From: Saccharospirillum alexandrii_A | GTDB lineage: Bacteria; Pseudomonadota; Gammaproteobacteria; Pseudomonadales; Natronospirillaceae | Length of the DNA: 64,000 nt | NCBI RefSeq assembly: GCF_043641555.1 | Contig: NZ_JBHZRJ010000005.1 | Coordinates: 124,001-188,000 of the forward strand | Direction: 5' to 3' | Shown: positions 24,552 through 32,905 of the stretch, piece by piece | How the letters are laid out: each line of letters opens with the position of its first letter | How positions within the stretch are numbered: the stretch's first letter is position 1 | Position numbers and translations under genes: made by a program | The notes under the pieces: generated by a model | Told to the model about the DNA's origin: nothing | The model's database searches: none | Seen by the model: only the letters and a program-made list of their open reading frames with translations

Positions 24552-25466
24552 TCAGGCTCGCCCCCGCCCACCATCCAACTCCTCCAACGCTACAGAAAGC
24601 TGCATAGCAAACCTTGCCGTCGCCACCGGCAACACCCGCCCCTTCAACTGCCCCAACAACAAATGCCCAATCGGCACATCCCGCTCGGGCAATTCCCGAA
24701 ACACCAGCCCATTATCAGCCGCGGCCTGCAACCCAATGGGTATCTGAAACCCCACCACCTGTTCATGGCGCACGTAGTGGCGAATAAGTTCGAAAGATTC
24801 GGTGTCTACCACTGGTGTAACGGTGCGCCCCTGAGCTTTGGCGGCTCTGTCTAGCAGGTTGCGCACGCCGTATTCGGTGGCCGGGAGGATGTGAGGGTGT
24901 TCCAGGCAGTCGCGCAGGCGCAGGTCGGGTTTGCTGGCCAGGGGGTGGTCGGCGGCGAACACGGCGCATACGGGTTGGGGAATGCTGTGCATTACATCGA
25001 AGTCGACCAGGTGTTCCGGTTCAAACACCAGGGCCAGGTCGCTGCTGAAGCTGGCCAGTTCCCGTTCTACCTGGCTGCGGTCGCGCACCTTTATGGCAAA
25101 GGTCACACCCGGGTAGTCGCGCCGGTAGCGCGCTATCTGGTTGGGCATGAAATACGGCACCAGCGCCTGGGAACAGGCCAGGGTTACGTGGCCGCGGCGC
25201 ATGCCGGAAAGGTCGGATACCAGGGATTGCACGCGTTGCAGGTCGGATTTTTGGGTGCGGAAGTGTTGCAGCACCAGTTCACCGGCGGGGTTCAGGCGCA
25301 CGCCGCGCGTTAACCGCTCGAACACCGGGGCGCCGAATTCGGCTTCAAAGCGCGCGATGCGCCGGTTCAGGGCGGAGGCGGTGATGTTGGCGTCTTCGGC
25401 GGCCTTGCGGATGGAGCCGGCGCGGGCCACCGCCTCTATTAACTGAAAGGTGTATAGATGCCGCAT
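24552..25466 (-). CDS. LysR-family transcriptional regulator
   Basis: This 304-aa protein has the LysR N-terminal winged helix-turn-helix: YTFQLIEAVARAGSIRKAAE and SALNRRIARFEAEFG (residues about 4-62). The rest is an effector-binding domain of the periplasmic-binding-protein type. It is divergent from the peptide-type ABC transporter / allophanate hydrolase operon 140 bp away and is the obvious candidate regulator of it. The ATG at 25466 gives the standard LysR start. The longer frame would add 61 residues of non-coding sequence. The inducer is unknown but may be the transported compound. Confidence 0.9.
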   Translation of the reverse strand: MRHLYTFQLIEAVARAGSIRKAAEDANITASALNRRIARFEAEFGAPVFERLTRGVRLNPAGELVLQHFRTQKSDLQRVQSLVSDLSGMRRGHVTLACSQALVPYFMPNQIARYRRDYPGVTFAIKVRDRSQVERELASFSSDLALVFEPEHLVDFDVMHSIPQPVCAVFAADHPLASKPDLRLRDCLEHPHILPATEYGVRNLLDRAAKAQGRTVTPVVDTESFELIRHYVRHEQVVGFQIPIGLQAAADNGLVFRELPERDVPIGHLLLGQLKGRVLPVATARFAMQLSVALEELDGGRGRA

Positions 25467-25606
25467 GGGTGTGCCCTGGAATCGAGTGGTGCATTTAATG
25501 AACCGGAAGTGTGAATTAATAGCATTTCCCGAACCACCGGTAAAGCGGCAGTATAAAACCATCCCGAGACTGTTCGATTGATGTCCCGCAACCGATGGAG
25601 CCAGCC

Positions 25607-27211
25607 ATGACCCACACGAATCGCCGTACCTTCCTGAAAACCACCGCACTGGGCGCCGCCTCGCTGCCGTTTCTGAAAGTGATGCCCGCCCTGGCCGAAG
25701 GCCGCGATACGCTGGTGGTGGTCTCGGGGCAAACGATCAACAGCCTCGACCTGCACCGGGTGGGCACCAACCGCGCCAGCTATCAGGTGGCCATTAACTG
25801 TTACGACCGCCTGGTCAGCTTTGGCACCAAAACCCTGCCTACCGGGGAACTCTCGTACGATTACGAGAACATCGTGCCGGAACTGGCCGAAAGCTGGAGC
25901 CTGTCGGACGATGGCCTGGTCATCACCTTTAAGCTCAAACCCAACGCCACCTTCTGGGATGGCCGCAAGGTTACCGCCGAGGATGTGAAATGGTCTTTCG
26001 ACCGGGCGGTGTCGGTCGGTGGGTTCCCGACTACGCAAATGCGCGCTGGTGGCTTAAGTAGGCCGGATCAGTTCGCCGCGCTCGACGCCGAAACCTTCAC
26101 CGTCACCCTCGATTTCCCGTCGAAGCTCTCGCTGCCCGATCTGGCCGTGCCGGTGCCCTTCATCATTAATGCCGAAGTGGCCAAAGCCAACGCCACGGCC
26201 GAAGACCCCTGGGCCATGGAGTATTTGCACCAAACCCCGGCTGGCTCCGGTGCCTTTAAAGTCGCCCGGTGGGACCAGGGGCAGCAACTGGTGTATGAAC
26301 GCAACGACGATTGGGTCGGTGGCCCGGTGCCGGCCGTGCAACGGGTGATAGTGCGTGAAGTGCCCAGCCAGTCGACCCGCCGTGCGCTGATCGAGCGCGG
26401 CGATGTGCAGGTCTCGTTCGACATTCCAGATCGGGATGCCGCCGAACTGGCCGATAAGATGACGGTGCACTCAACGCCCATCGAGAACTGCATTCACTGC
26501 GCCTGTTTGAACACCAATTTTGAACCCTTTCAGGATGCGAACGTGCGCAAGGCCATCGCCTGGGCCATTCCCTACGAGGCCATTTTCAACACCGCCGCCT
26601 ACGGCCGGGGTGCGCCCATGTGGGGTGGCCCGGAAACCGTGACCGATACCCAATGGCCGCGCCCCTTCCCATACACCACCAATCTGGATACCGCGCGTGA
26701 GTTTTTGGCGAAGTCGAACTACGCCGAAGGCTTCAGTGTGCCACTGTCGATCAGCCTGGATCTGGCCGCCTGGATGGAGCCAACCGCGTTGTTGATTCAG
26801 GAAAGCCTGGAGAAAATCGGCATCAGTTGCACCGTCGAAAAAATACCGGGCGCGAACTGGCGTACCGTGGCGCTGGTGGATAAATCGCTCGCCTTCCATC
26901 TGGAAAATTTCGGCGGCTGGTTGAACACGCCCGATTACTATTTCTTCTGGGCCTACCAGAAAGACAAGCTGTTCAATTCTTCGAACTACTACAACGAAGA
27001 AGTGGAAGAACTCACCAACCGCACCCTGCACATGCCGATGGACCACCCGGAATACGCGGGGCTTATTCAGCGCATGTTTGAAATCGTAATGGACGATATT
27101 CCGCGCATTCCGTTGTGGCAGCCTGCCTTGAACGTGGCGCTGAACGGCGCGACGGATTACGAGTTCTGGTTCCACCGCCAGTTGGATGCACGGCCCATCG
27201 CAGGGGTTTAA
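25607..27211 (+). CDS. Tat-exported family-5 ABC solute-binding protein
   Basis: This 534-aa protein is the binding component of a dipeptide/oligopeptide-type transporter. The N-terminus has a Tat motif (NRRTFLKTT, Arg6-Arg7). The family-5 signature follows: LVVVSGQTINSLDLHRVG, then VPELAESWSLSDDGLVITFKL and FWDGRKVTAEDVKWSFDRA. The ATG at 25607 is preferred over 25595 because GGAG lies 6 bp before it. Tat export is unusual but documented for some proteins of this family. It heads an operon with two permeases, an ATPase and allophanate hydrolase, so the ligand may be a ureido, carbamoyl or related nitrogen compound instead of a peptide. Confidence 0.9.
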   Translation: MTHTNRRTFLKTTALGAASLPFLKVMPALAEGRDTLVVVSGQTINSLDLHRVGTNRASYQVAINCYDRLVSFGTKTLPTGELSYDYENIVPELAESWSLSDDGLVITFKLKPNATFWDGRKVTAEDVKWSFDRAVSVGGFPTTQMRAGGLSRPDQFAALDAETFTVTLDFPSKLSLPDLAVPVPFIINAEVAKANATAEDPWAMEYLHQTPAGSGAFKVARWDQGQQLVYERNDDWVGGPVPAVQRVIVREVPSQSTRRALIERGDVQVSFDIPDRDAAELADKMTVHSTPIENCIHCACLNTNFEPFQDANVRKAIAWAIPYEAIFNTAAYGRGAPMWGGPETVTDTQWPRPFPYTTNLDTAREFLAKSNYAEGFSVPLSISLDLAAWMEPTALLIQESLEKIGISCTVEKIPGANWRTVALVDKSLAFHLENFGGWLNTPDYYFFWAYQKDKLFNSSNYYNEEVEELTNRTLHMPMDHPEYAGLIQRMFEIVMDDIPRIPLWQPALNVALNGATDYEFWFHRQLDARPIAGV

Positions 27212-27215
27212 TAAT

Positions 27216-28241
27216 ATGAGTGCACCGCTTCGCGCCGTTCTCTGGCGCATTCTGCAAACCGTGCCAGTGGTGTTCGGTGTGGTGGTCATCAGCTTCTTGC
27301 TGACCCGGGCCTTGCCCGGGGACCCTGCCGTCTATTTCGCCGGCGCCATGGCCGATGAACAGTCGATCGAGGAAGTGCGCGTGGCACTGGGGCTCGACCA
27401 GCCGCTGTGGCGACAGTTCTTTCTCTATGGCGGGGATTTGCTGCAGGGTGACCTCGGCAATTCCATCTCCACCGGCCAACCGGTGTTAACAGACCTCGCC
27501 ATGCGCTTGCCCGCCTCGCTGGAATTAACGTTAACGGCCTTGTTACTCGCCTGCGCCATTGCCATTCCGCTGGGTGTGTTGGCGGCGGTGCGTCAGGGTT
27601 CCTGGGTAGACCATCTGTGCCGGGTACTGGTGACAGCCGGTGTGTCGTTGCCGACGTTTTTTACCGGTATCTTGTTGATCTATATTTTTTATTATCTGCT
27701 CGGCATTGCGCCCTCGCCGCTTGGCCGGTTGGATTTTATTTATTTCGAACCGCCCCGGGTAACGGGTTTTTATTTGATCGATAGTTTGATCGATGGTGAC
27801 CCGGAAACCTTTTTCGCGGCCCTGCGCCAGCTCATTCTGCCGGCCACCACCCTGGCATTGTTTACGCTAGCCCCCATCGCGAGAATGACGCGGGCGTCGA
27901 TGCTCACGGCCCTGTCGTCGGACTACATTCGCACCGCCCGGGCGGCCGGGTTATCCGGCGCCATGGTGTTGTTCGGCTATGCGTTTCGCAATGCGTTGCT
28001 GCCTGTTGTTACCACGCTCGGCATGGTGTTTTCGTTTGTGCTCGGTGCCAACGTGCTGGTGGAAAAAGTCTTCGCCTGGCCGGGCATTGGTTCTTACGCG
28101 GTCGAGGCGCTGGTGGTCTCGGACTACGCCGCTATTCAGGGCTTTGTGCTCGCCATGGCCTTGCTGTTTGTGTTTCTGAATCTGGTGATCGATCTGAGCT
28201 ACACCCTCATCGACCCGCGCATAAGGTTTGCTGCCAAATGA
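27216..28241 (+). CDS. ABC transporter permease, DppB type
   Basis: This 341-aa inner-membrane permease has about six membrane helices. The N-terminal LWRILQTVPVVFGVVVISF and LPGDPAVYFAG, and the EAA-loop region RTARAAGLSGAMVLFGYAFRN, are typical of the DppB/OppB family. It starts 4 bp after the binding-protein stop codon and overlaps the next gene by 4 bp, so the operon is tightly coupled. The longer upstream start at 27186 would overlap the binding protein and add only ten non-conserved residues. Confidence 0.92.
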   Translation: MSAPLRAVLWRILQTVPVVFGVVVISFLLTRALPGDPAVYFAGAMADEQSIEEVRVALGLDQPLWRQFFLYGGDLLQGDLGNSISTGQPVLTDLAMRLPASLELTLTALLLACAIAIPLGVLAAVRQGSWVDHLCRVLVTAGVSLPTFFTGILLIYIFYYLLGIAPSPLGRLDFIYFEPPRVTGFYLIDSLIDGDPETFFAALRQLILPATTLALFTLAPIARMTRASMLTALSSDYIRTARAAGLSGAMVLFGYAFRNALLPVVTTLGMVFSFVLGANVLVEKVFAWPGIGSYAVEALVVSDYAAIQGFVLAMALLFVFLNLVIDLSYTLIDPRIRFAAK

Positions 28242-29116
28242 CAACCGCAACCCCCACCTCAGTTCCAACCCAGGGCGGCCTGTGGGCGCATTTGGTGTAT
28301 GTGCTGCGGGATAACCCGGTCACCCTGTTGTCGTTCGGGCTGTTCGCCTTCTTTGTCGGCTCGGCCCTGTTCGGGCCTTACCTGGTGCCTTACGACCCAC
28401 TCACCACCAACGCCGCCCAGGCGTTACAACCGCCCAGTTTCAGCCACTGGTTCGGCACCGATAACCTCGGCCGGGATGTGTTCAGCCGGGTCATTGTCGC
28501 CACGCGGTTGGACCTGAGCATTTCCATTGCCGCTGTGGCGCTGTCGTTCGTCATCGGTTCAGTGCTCGGTGCCATTGCCGGGTATTGGGGCGGCTGGCTG
28601 GATGCGGTGCTGAACCGCGTGTTCGATACCATTATGGCGTTTCCGCTGTTTGTGCTGGCCATGGGCATTGTAGCGGCGCTGGGCAATACCATTGAAAACA
28701 TCGTCTACGCCACGGCCATCATCAACATTCCGTTTTACGCCCGGCTGGTGCGCGCTGAGGTAAACATTCGGCGTGAGTCCGGTTTCGCGTTGGCGGCCCG
28801 GCTCTCCGGTAATTCGCATTGGCGGGTGCTGGCGTTTCACATTTTCCCCAATGCCCTGCCGCCGATGATGGTGCAGGTCTCCCTGAACCTGGGCTGGGCC
28901 ATTCTGAACGCGGCGGGGCTGTCGTTCATTGGCCTGGGCGTGCGCCCGCCCGAACCCGAATGGGGGATCATGGTGGCCCAGGGGGCGGACTTTGTGGTCT
29001 CCGGCCACTGGTGGGTCGCGTTGTTCCCCGGCCTGTGGCTGATGCTGGCGGTGTTCACCTTCAATTTAATGGGCGACGGCCTGCGCGACATCGTCGACCC
29101 CCGGCGGAGAACCTGA
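28238..29116 (+). CDS. ABC transporter permease, DppC type
   Basis: This 292-aa second permease has the N-terminal extension typical of DppC/OppC (DPLTTNAAQALQPPSFSHWFGTDNLGRDVFSR), whose HWFGTDNLGRDVFSRV motif is diagnostic. About six membrane helices follow. The EAA loop is FALAARLSGNSHWRVLAFHI. It overlaps the upstream permease by 4 bp (ATGA) and its stop overlaps the ATPase start by one base. It forms the heteromeric translocation pore with the DppB-type protein. Confidence 0.92.
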   Translation: MTTATPTSVPTQGGLWAHLVYVLRDNPVTLLSFGLFAFFVGSALFGPYLVPYDPLTTNAAQALQPPSFSHWFGTDNLGRDVFSRVIVATRLDLSISIAAVALSFVIGSVLGAIAGYWGGWLDAVLNRVFDTIMAFPLFVLAMGIVAALGNTIENIVYATAIINIPFYARLVRAEVNIRRESGFALAARLSGNSHWRVLAFHIFPNALPPMMVQVSLNLGWAILNAAGLSFIGLGVRPPEPEWGIMVAQGADFVVSGHWWVALFPGLWLMLAVFTFNLMGDGLRDIVDPRRRT

Positions 29117-30780
29117 TGATGTTATCAATCAAAGATCTGGCCGTAGGCTTTCGCACCCGGCGCGGCGAAGTGCAGGCCGTGCGCGGCATCAGCCTGGAAC
29201 TGGCCAAATGGGAGACCCTGGGCATTGTGGGCGAAAGCGGGTCTGGCAAGTCGGTCACTTCGTTCGCGCTGATGCGCATTCTGGATGCCGGCGGTTCCAT
29301 TACCGCCGGTGAAGTCACCTACAGTGGCATCGATTTGCGCCGCGCCAGCGAGCGGGACATGCGCACCGTGCGCGGCCGCGAAATCTCGATGATTTTTCAG
29401 AACCCGCGCGCGGCATTGAACCCGATTCGTAAGGTCGGCCACCAAATTGAAGACGTGCTGCGCCAGCACGCCCGGGCCACGCGTGGCAACGCCCGCGAAA
29501 AGGCCATTCAGGCGCTGCGCGATGTGCGCATCAACCACCCGGAAGCGCGCTACCACGCCTACCCGTTCGAACTTTCGGGCGGCATGTGCCAGCGCATTGT
29601 TATCGCTCTGGCGCTCGCCTGTGATCCGCGCCTGCTGATCGCCGATGAACCCACCACCGGCCTCGACATCACCACCCAGAAAGCGGTGATGGACCTCAGC
29701 CAGGAACTGATTCGCGAACGCGGCATGGCGTCGATATTAATCACGCACGATCTTGGCCTCGCCGCCCAGTATTGCGACCGCCTGGCCGTAATGAAAGACG
29801 GCGAAATCGTCGAAACCGGCCCGGCGGAAGCCGTGTTCGCCAACCCGCAACACGCCTACACGCGCCGGCTGGTCGAAGCCACGCCAAGGCCGGATGCCAG
29901 CGTGCGCAGCCTGCTCCCGGCCGACCGCCGACCACCCGAGTTGGAATACACCCCGAGCGATCAGCCGTTACTGGAAGTGCGCGACCTGCGCAAAACCTTC
30001 GCGGGCAAGGCCGGGCCGGTGCACGCGGTGAAAGGCATTTCGTTCACGGTAAACCAGGGCCAGAGCGTTGGACTGGTGGGCGAAAGCGGCTGCGGTAAAT
30101 CGACCACCTCATCGATGCTGGTGCGGCTGCTCGACCCAACCGAGGGGCAGATTCTCTACCAGGGGAATGACCTGGCGCAGATACCCGCCGAACAGTTTGG
30201 CAAGCACCCGCTGCGCGGCGATATCCAACTGGTGTTTCAGGACGCGACCGACAGCCTGAACCCCCGGCACAACGCGGGCGATTGCATTGCCGAACCGCTG
30301 CGCCGGCTGGCCGGTTTGCGCGGTAAGGCGCTGCGTGCCCGCGTTGAGGAGCTGGCCGAACTCACCGGCTTGCCCGCCAACCTGCTCAGCCGGTTTCCGC
30401 ACCAGCTTTCCGGTGGCCAGAAAGCCCGCGTCGGCATTGCTCGCGCCATCGCGCTGGACCCGAAATTCCTGATTCTGGATGAACCGACCGCCGCGCTCGA
30501 TGTGTCGATTCAGGCGGTCATCCTGAACCTGCTGGCCGACCTGAGAGCACGCCTGGGCATGAGCTACCTCTTCGTCAGCCACGACCTGAACGTGGTGCGC
30601 CTGCTGTGCGATGAAGTGATCGTGATGCAAGACGGCGAAATCGTCGAAGCCGGCCCTGCCGAGCAAGTGATGACGGCACCGGCCCACCCTTACACCCGCG
30701 CCTTGCTGTCGGCTGCACCCCGACCGCCCGAGCGCGTTTTAGCGACCGAACCCTTAGCCGAGGTGCAAAGCGCCCTATGA
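29116..30780 (+). CDS. Fused DppD-DppF ABC transporter ATPase
   Basis: This 554-aa protein joins both nucleotide-binding subunits of a peptide-type transporter. The first cassette has GESGSGKS, the variant signature LSGGMCQR and LLIADEPTTGLDITTQ. The second has GESGCGKSTT, LSGGQKARVGIARA and FLILDEPTAALDVS. Each half ends with the oligopeptide C-terminal element (HAYTRRLVEATPRP and HPYTRALLSAAPRP). The ATG at 29116 overlaps the permease stop codon. An open frame continues upstream inside the permease gene but is not conserved. The last 4 bp overlap the allophanate hydrolase start. Confidence 0.92.
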   Translation: MMLSIKDLAVGFRTRRGEVQAVRGISLELAKWETLGIVGESGSGKSVTSFALMRILDAGGSITAGEVTYSGIDLRRASERDMRTVRGREISMIFQNPRAALNPIRKVGHQIEDVLRQHARATRGNAREKAIQALRDVRINHPEARYHAYPFELSGGMCQRIVIALALACDPRLLIADEPTTGLDITTQKAVMDLSQELIRERGMASILITHDLGLAAQYCDRLAVMKDGEIVETGPAEAVFANPQHAYTRRLVEATPRPDASVRSLLPADRRPPELEYTPSDQPLLEVRDLRKTFAGKAGPVHAVKGISFTVNQGQSVGLVGESGCGKSTTSSMLVRLLDPTEGQILYQGNDLAQIPAEQFGKHPLRGDIQLVFQDATDSLNPRHNAGDCIAEPLRRLAGLRGKALRARVEELAELTGLPANLLSRFPHQLSGGQKARVGIARAIALDPKFLILDEPTAALDVSIQAVILNLLADLRARLGMSYLFVSHDLNVVRLLCDEVIVMQDGEIVEAGPAEQVMTAPAHPYTRALLSAAPRPPERVLATEPLAEVQSAL

Positions 30781-32597
30781 CTCACGTTACTACCCTTACC
30801 CCGTTGGCCGACCTGCCGTTCACCCTCGCTTCATTGCGCGAGGCGTATGCCGGGGGGACTTACCAGCCGCGTCAGATCATCGCCGAGTGCTACCGGCGCC
30901 TGCGGGCACTGGACGACCCGGGCATTTTCATTCACTTAATGGACGAAGCCGAGGCGATCAACCTCGCTGAAAGCCTGGGGGCTTACAACCCGGAACAACC
31001 GCTCTGGGGCATGCCCTTTGCGGTGAAAGACAACATCGACGTGGCGGGCATGCCGACCACCGCAGCTTGCGCGGCGTTTGAATACGCACCGGCCGAAGAC
31101 GCCCACGTCGTCGCCTGCCTGCGCGCCGCCGGGGCGATGCCCATTGGCAAAACCAACCTCGACCAGTTCGCTACCGGCCTGGTCGGCGTTCGTTCGCCTT
31201 TCCCGCACCCGCGCAATGCGGTCGACCCGGACATCGTGCCTGGTGGGTCATCGTCAGGTTCCGCGGTGGCAGTGGCGCACGGGCTGGTGCCCTTTTCTCT
31301 AGGTACCGATACCGCCGGTTCCGGCCGGGTGCCAGCCGCGTTGAATAATCTGGTGGGGTTAAAACCGACACTGGGGGCGATATCGAACCGGGGCGTGGTG
31401 CCCGCCTGTCGCTCGCTGGATTGCCTGTCGATTTTCGCACTGAACATCGATGATGCGATGGCGGTATTGAACGTGGCCAATAATTACGACGCGGCCGATG
31501 CCTATGCCCGGCCGTTAACTCTGCCAACCAGCAGCGCACCCTTGCCCAACCCGGTGGTCGGCGTGCCGGATGCCGCCAGCCTGCGTTTCTTCGACGATGC
31601 CCTGCAAGCTGAGGCATTTGCAGCGACCCTGGCGCAGCTGAAAGCCGAAGGCGCCACGATCGAACGCATCGACTTCACGCCGTTTTATCAGGTGGCCGAT
31701 TTGCTCTACCACGGCGCCTGGATTGCCGAGCGCACCCTGGTAATTGATGACCTGTTAACAAGCACACCTCAGGCCGTTCATCCGGTCACCCGGCAGATCA
31801 TCGAACCCGGCCAAAGCCTAACAGCAATGGATGCGTTTAAGGGCCTGTATCAATTGCAGGCGCTCAGGAAAACCTGTCAGGACATACTGAAGCGGTTCGA
31901 CTATTTATGCGTACCGAGCATTCCGACGTTCTACACCACGGCGGACCTCGAAGCCGACCCGATCGGCCCCAACAACCGGCTCGGCACCTACACCAATTTC
32001 GTCAACCTGCTCGACCTCTGTGCGCTCACCGTGCCCTGCCCGTCGCGCAGCGATGGTCGCCCTGGCAGCGTTACCTTTATTGGCACACAAGGCAAAGACA
32101 GCCAGCTTGCCGCCGAAGGCCAGCGCCTGGAAGCCTGGGGGAAGGTCAGCCCCGGCAATACCGGCTGGCCGTATCAGAGCGGGCCCGCGGCACCGGCCAC
32201 GGCTGCCAACGACGAATTGGTTCTGGCCGTTTGCGGTGCCCACATGAGTGGCCTGCCGCTGAACCACGAACTCACCTCACGCGGCGGGCGTTTTATCGAA
32301 CGCACCGAAACCGCACCCAACTACAAGCTGTTCGCGCTGGCCGGTGGCCCGCCCTACCGGCCAGGCATGGTTCGGCAGGAAACCGATGGCGTGGCTGTAT
32401 CGCTGGAGCTTTGGGCCTTGCCGAAAACGGCGGTGGGGGATTTCATGGCGGGCATTCCGGCGCCGCTGGGTATTGGCACCGTGGTGCTGAGCGATCAGCG
32501 TCAGGTAAAAGGCTTTATGTGTGAAGCGGCTGGTCTGAATGGGGCTGAAGATATCTCAAAGCTGGGTAGCTGGCGGGTGTTTTTGCAGTCGGCTTAA
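30777..32597 (+). CDS. atzF: Allophanate hydrolase
   Basis: This 606-aa enzyme should convert allophanate to ammonia and CO2. The N-terminal amidase-signature domain (about 1-430) has Lys84 in FAVKDNIDVAG, the Ser-rich loop GGSSSGS at 156-162 and the probable nucleophile Ser182 in GTDTAGSGR. The C-terminal domain (about 450-606), with IPAPLGIGTVVLSD and VKGFMCEA, distinguishes allophanate hydrolases from simple amidases. Urea carboxylase is not adjacent and no atzD/atzE genes are present, so allophanate must come from elsewhere or the enzyme acts on a related carbamoyl substrate imported by the coupled transporter. It overlaps the ATPase gene by 4 bp (ATGA). Confidence 0.88.
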   Translation: MTHVTTLTPLADLPFTLASLREAYAGGTYQPRQIIAECYRRLRALDDPGIFIHLMDEAEAINLAESLGAYNPEQPLWGMPFAVKDNIDVAGMPTTAACAAFEYAPAEDAHVVACLRAAGAMPIGKTNLDQFATGLVGVRSPFPHPRNAVDPDIVPGGSSSGSAVAVAHGLVPFSLGTDTAGSGRVPAALNNLVGLKPTLGAISNRGVVPACRSLDCLSIFALNIDDAMAVLNVANNYDAADAYARPLTLPTSSAPLPNPVVGVPDAASLRFFDDALQAEAFAATLAQLKAEGATIERIDFTPFYQVADLLYHGAWIAERTLVIDDLLTSTPQAVHPVTRQIIEPGQSLTAMDAFKGLYQLQALRKTCQDILKRFDYLCVPSIPTFYTTADLEADPIGPNNRLGTYTNFVNLLDLCALTVPCPSRSDGRPGSVTFIGTQGKDSQLAAEGQRLEAWGKVSPGNTGWPYQSGPAAPATAANDELVLAVCGAHMSGLPLNHELTSRGGRFIERTETAPNYKLFALAGGPPYRPGMVRQETDGVAVSLELWALPKTAVGDFMAGIPAPLGIGTVVLSDQRQVKGFMCEAAGLNGAEDISKLGSWRVFLQSA

Positions 32598-32603
32598 TGC
32601 CTT

Positions 32604-32637
32604 GCCAGCGCCTGGGTGCAACACACCGGGCGCTGGC
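32604..32637 (+). terminator. Hairpin at the end of the transporter operon
   Basis: GCCAGCGCC and GGCGCTGGC form a perfect 9-bp stem with a 16-nt loop, 7 bp after the atzF stop codon, followed by GTTTGCC. It is a candidate terminator with a poor U-tract. The rest of the 32598-32905 gap has no gene and includes AT-rich sequence before the hydrolase gene. Confidence 0.5.
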
Positions 32638-32905
32638 GTTTGCCCTGTCTTGAAGCATCGTTTGCTATAAGCCCGGGCGGGCCATTTCTCTGACACCTCA
32701 ACGCTGTGACTTTCTCTCAATAAACGACGGACTCTGTCTCCTAGCCCCTCCAGAAACCTGGTAATACCTCACTTAAATTCCACTGTGCGAAACCTTATTC
32801 TGTTTTTGTAGACATCGGAAACCCGATTCGGTATACCTGTGCCGAACTCGATTTCGAAGATATTCGAACTCAATAACGACAAAAAACGAAAATCAGGAAC
32901 CTGCT

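Noticed and set aside
24385..24747. Protein-coding gene antisense to lysR
   Set aside because: The frame runs through the poly-C tract and the reverse of the LysR C-terminus with no coherent domain, so it is a shadow.
28819..29115. N-terminal extension of the fused ATPase inside the DppC gene
   Set aside because: The extra 99 residues are out-of-frame translation of the permease gene, and the conserved ATPase starts at 29116 overlapping the permease stop.
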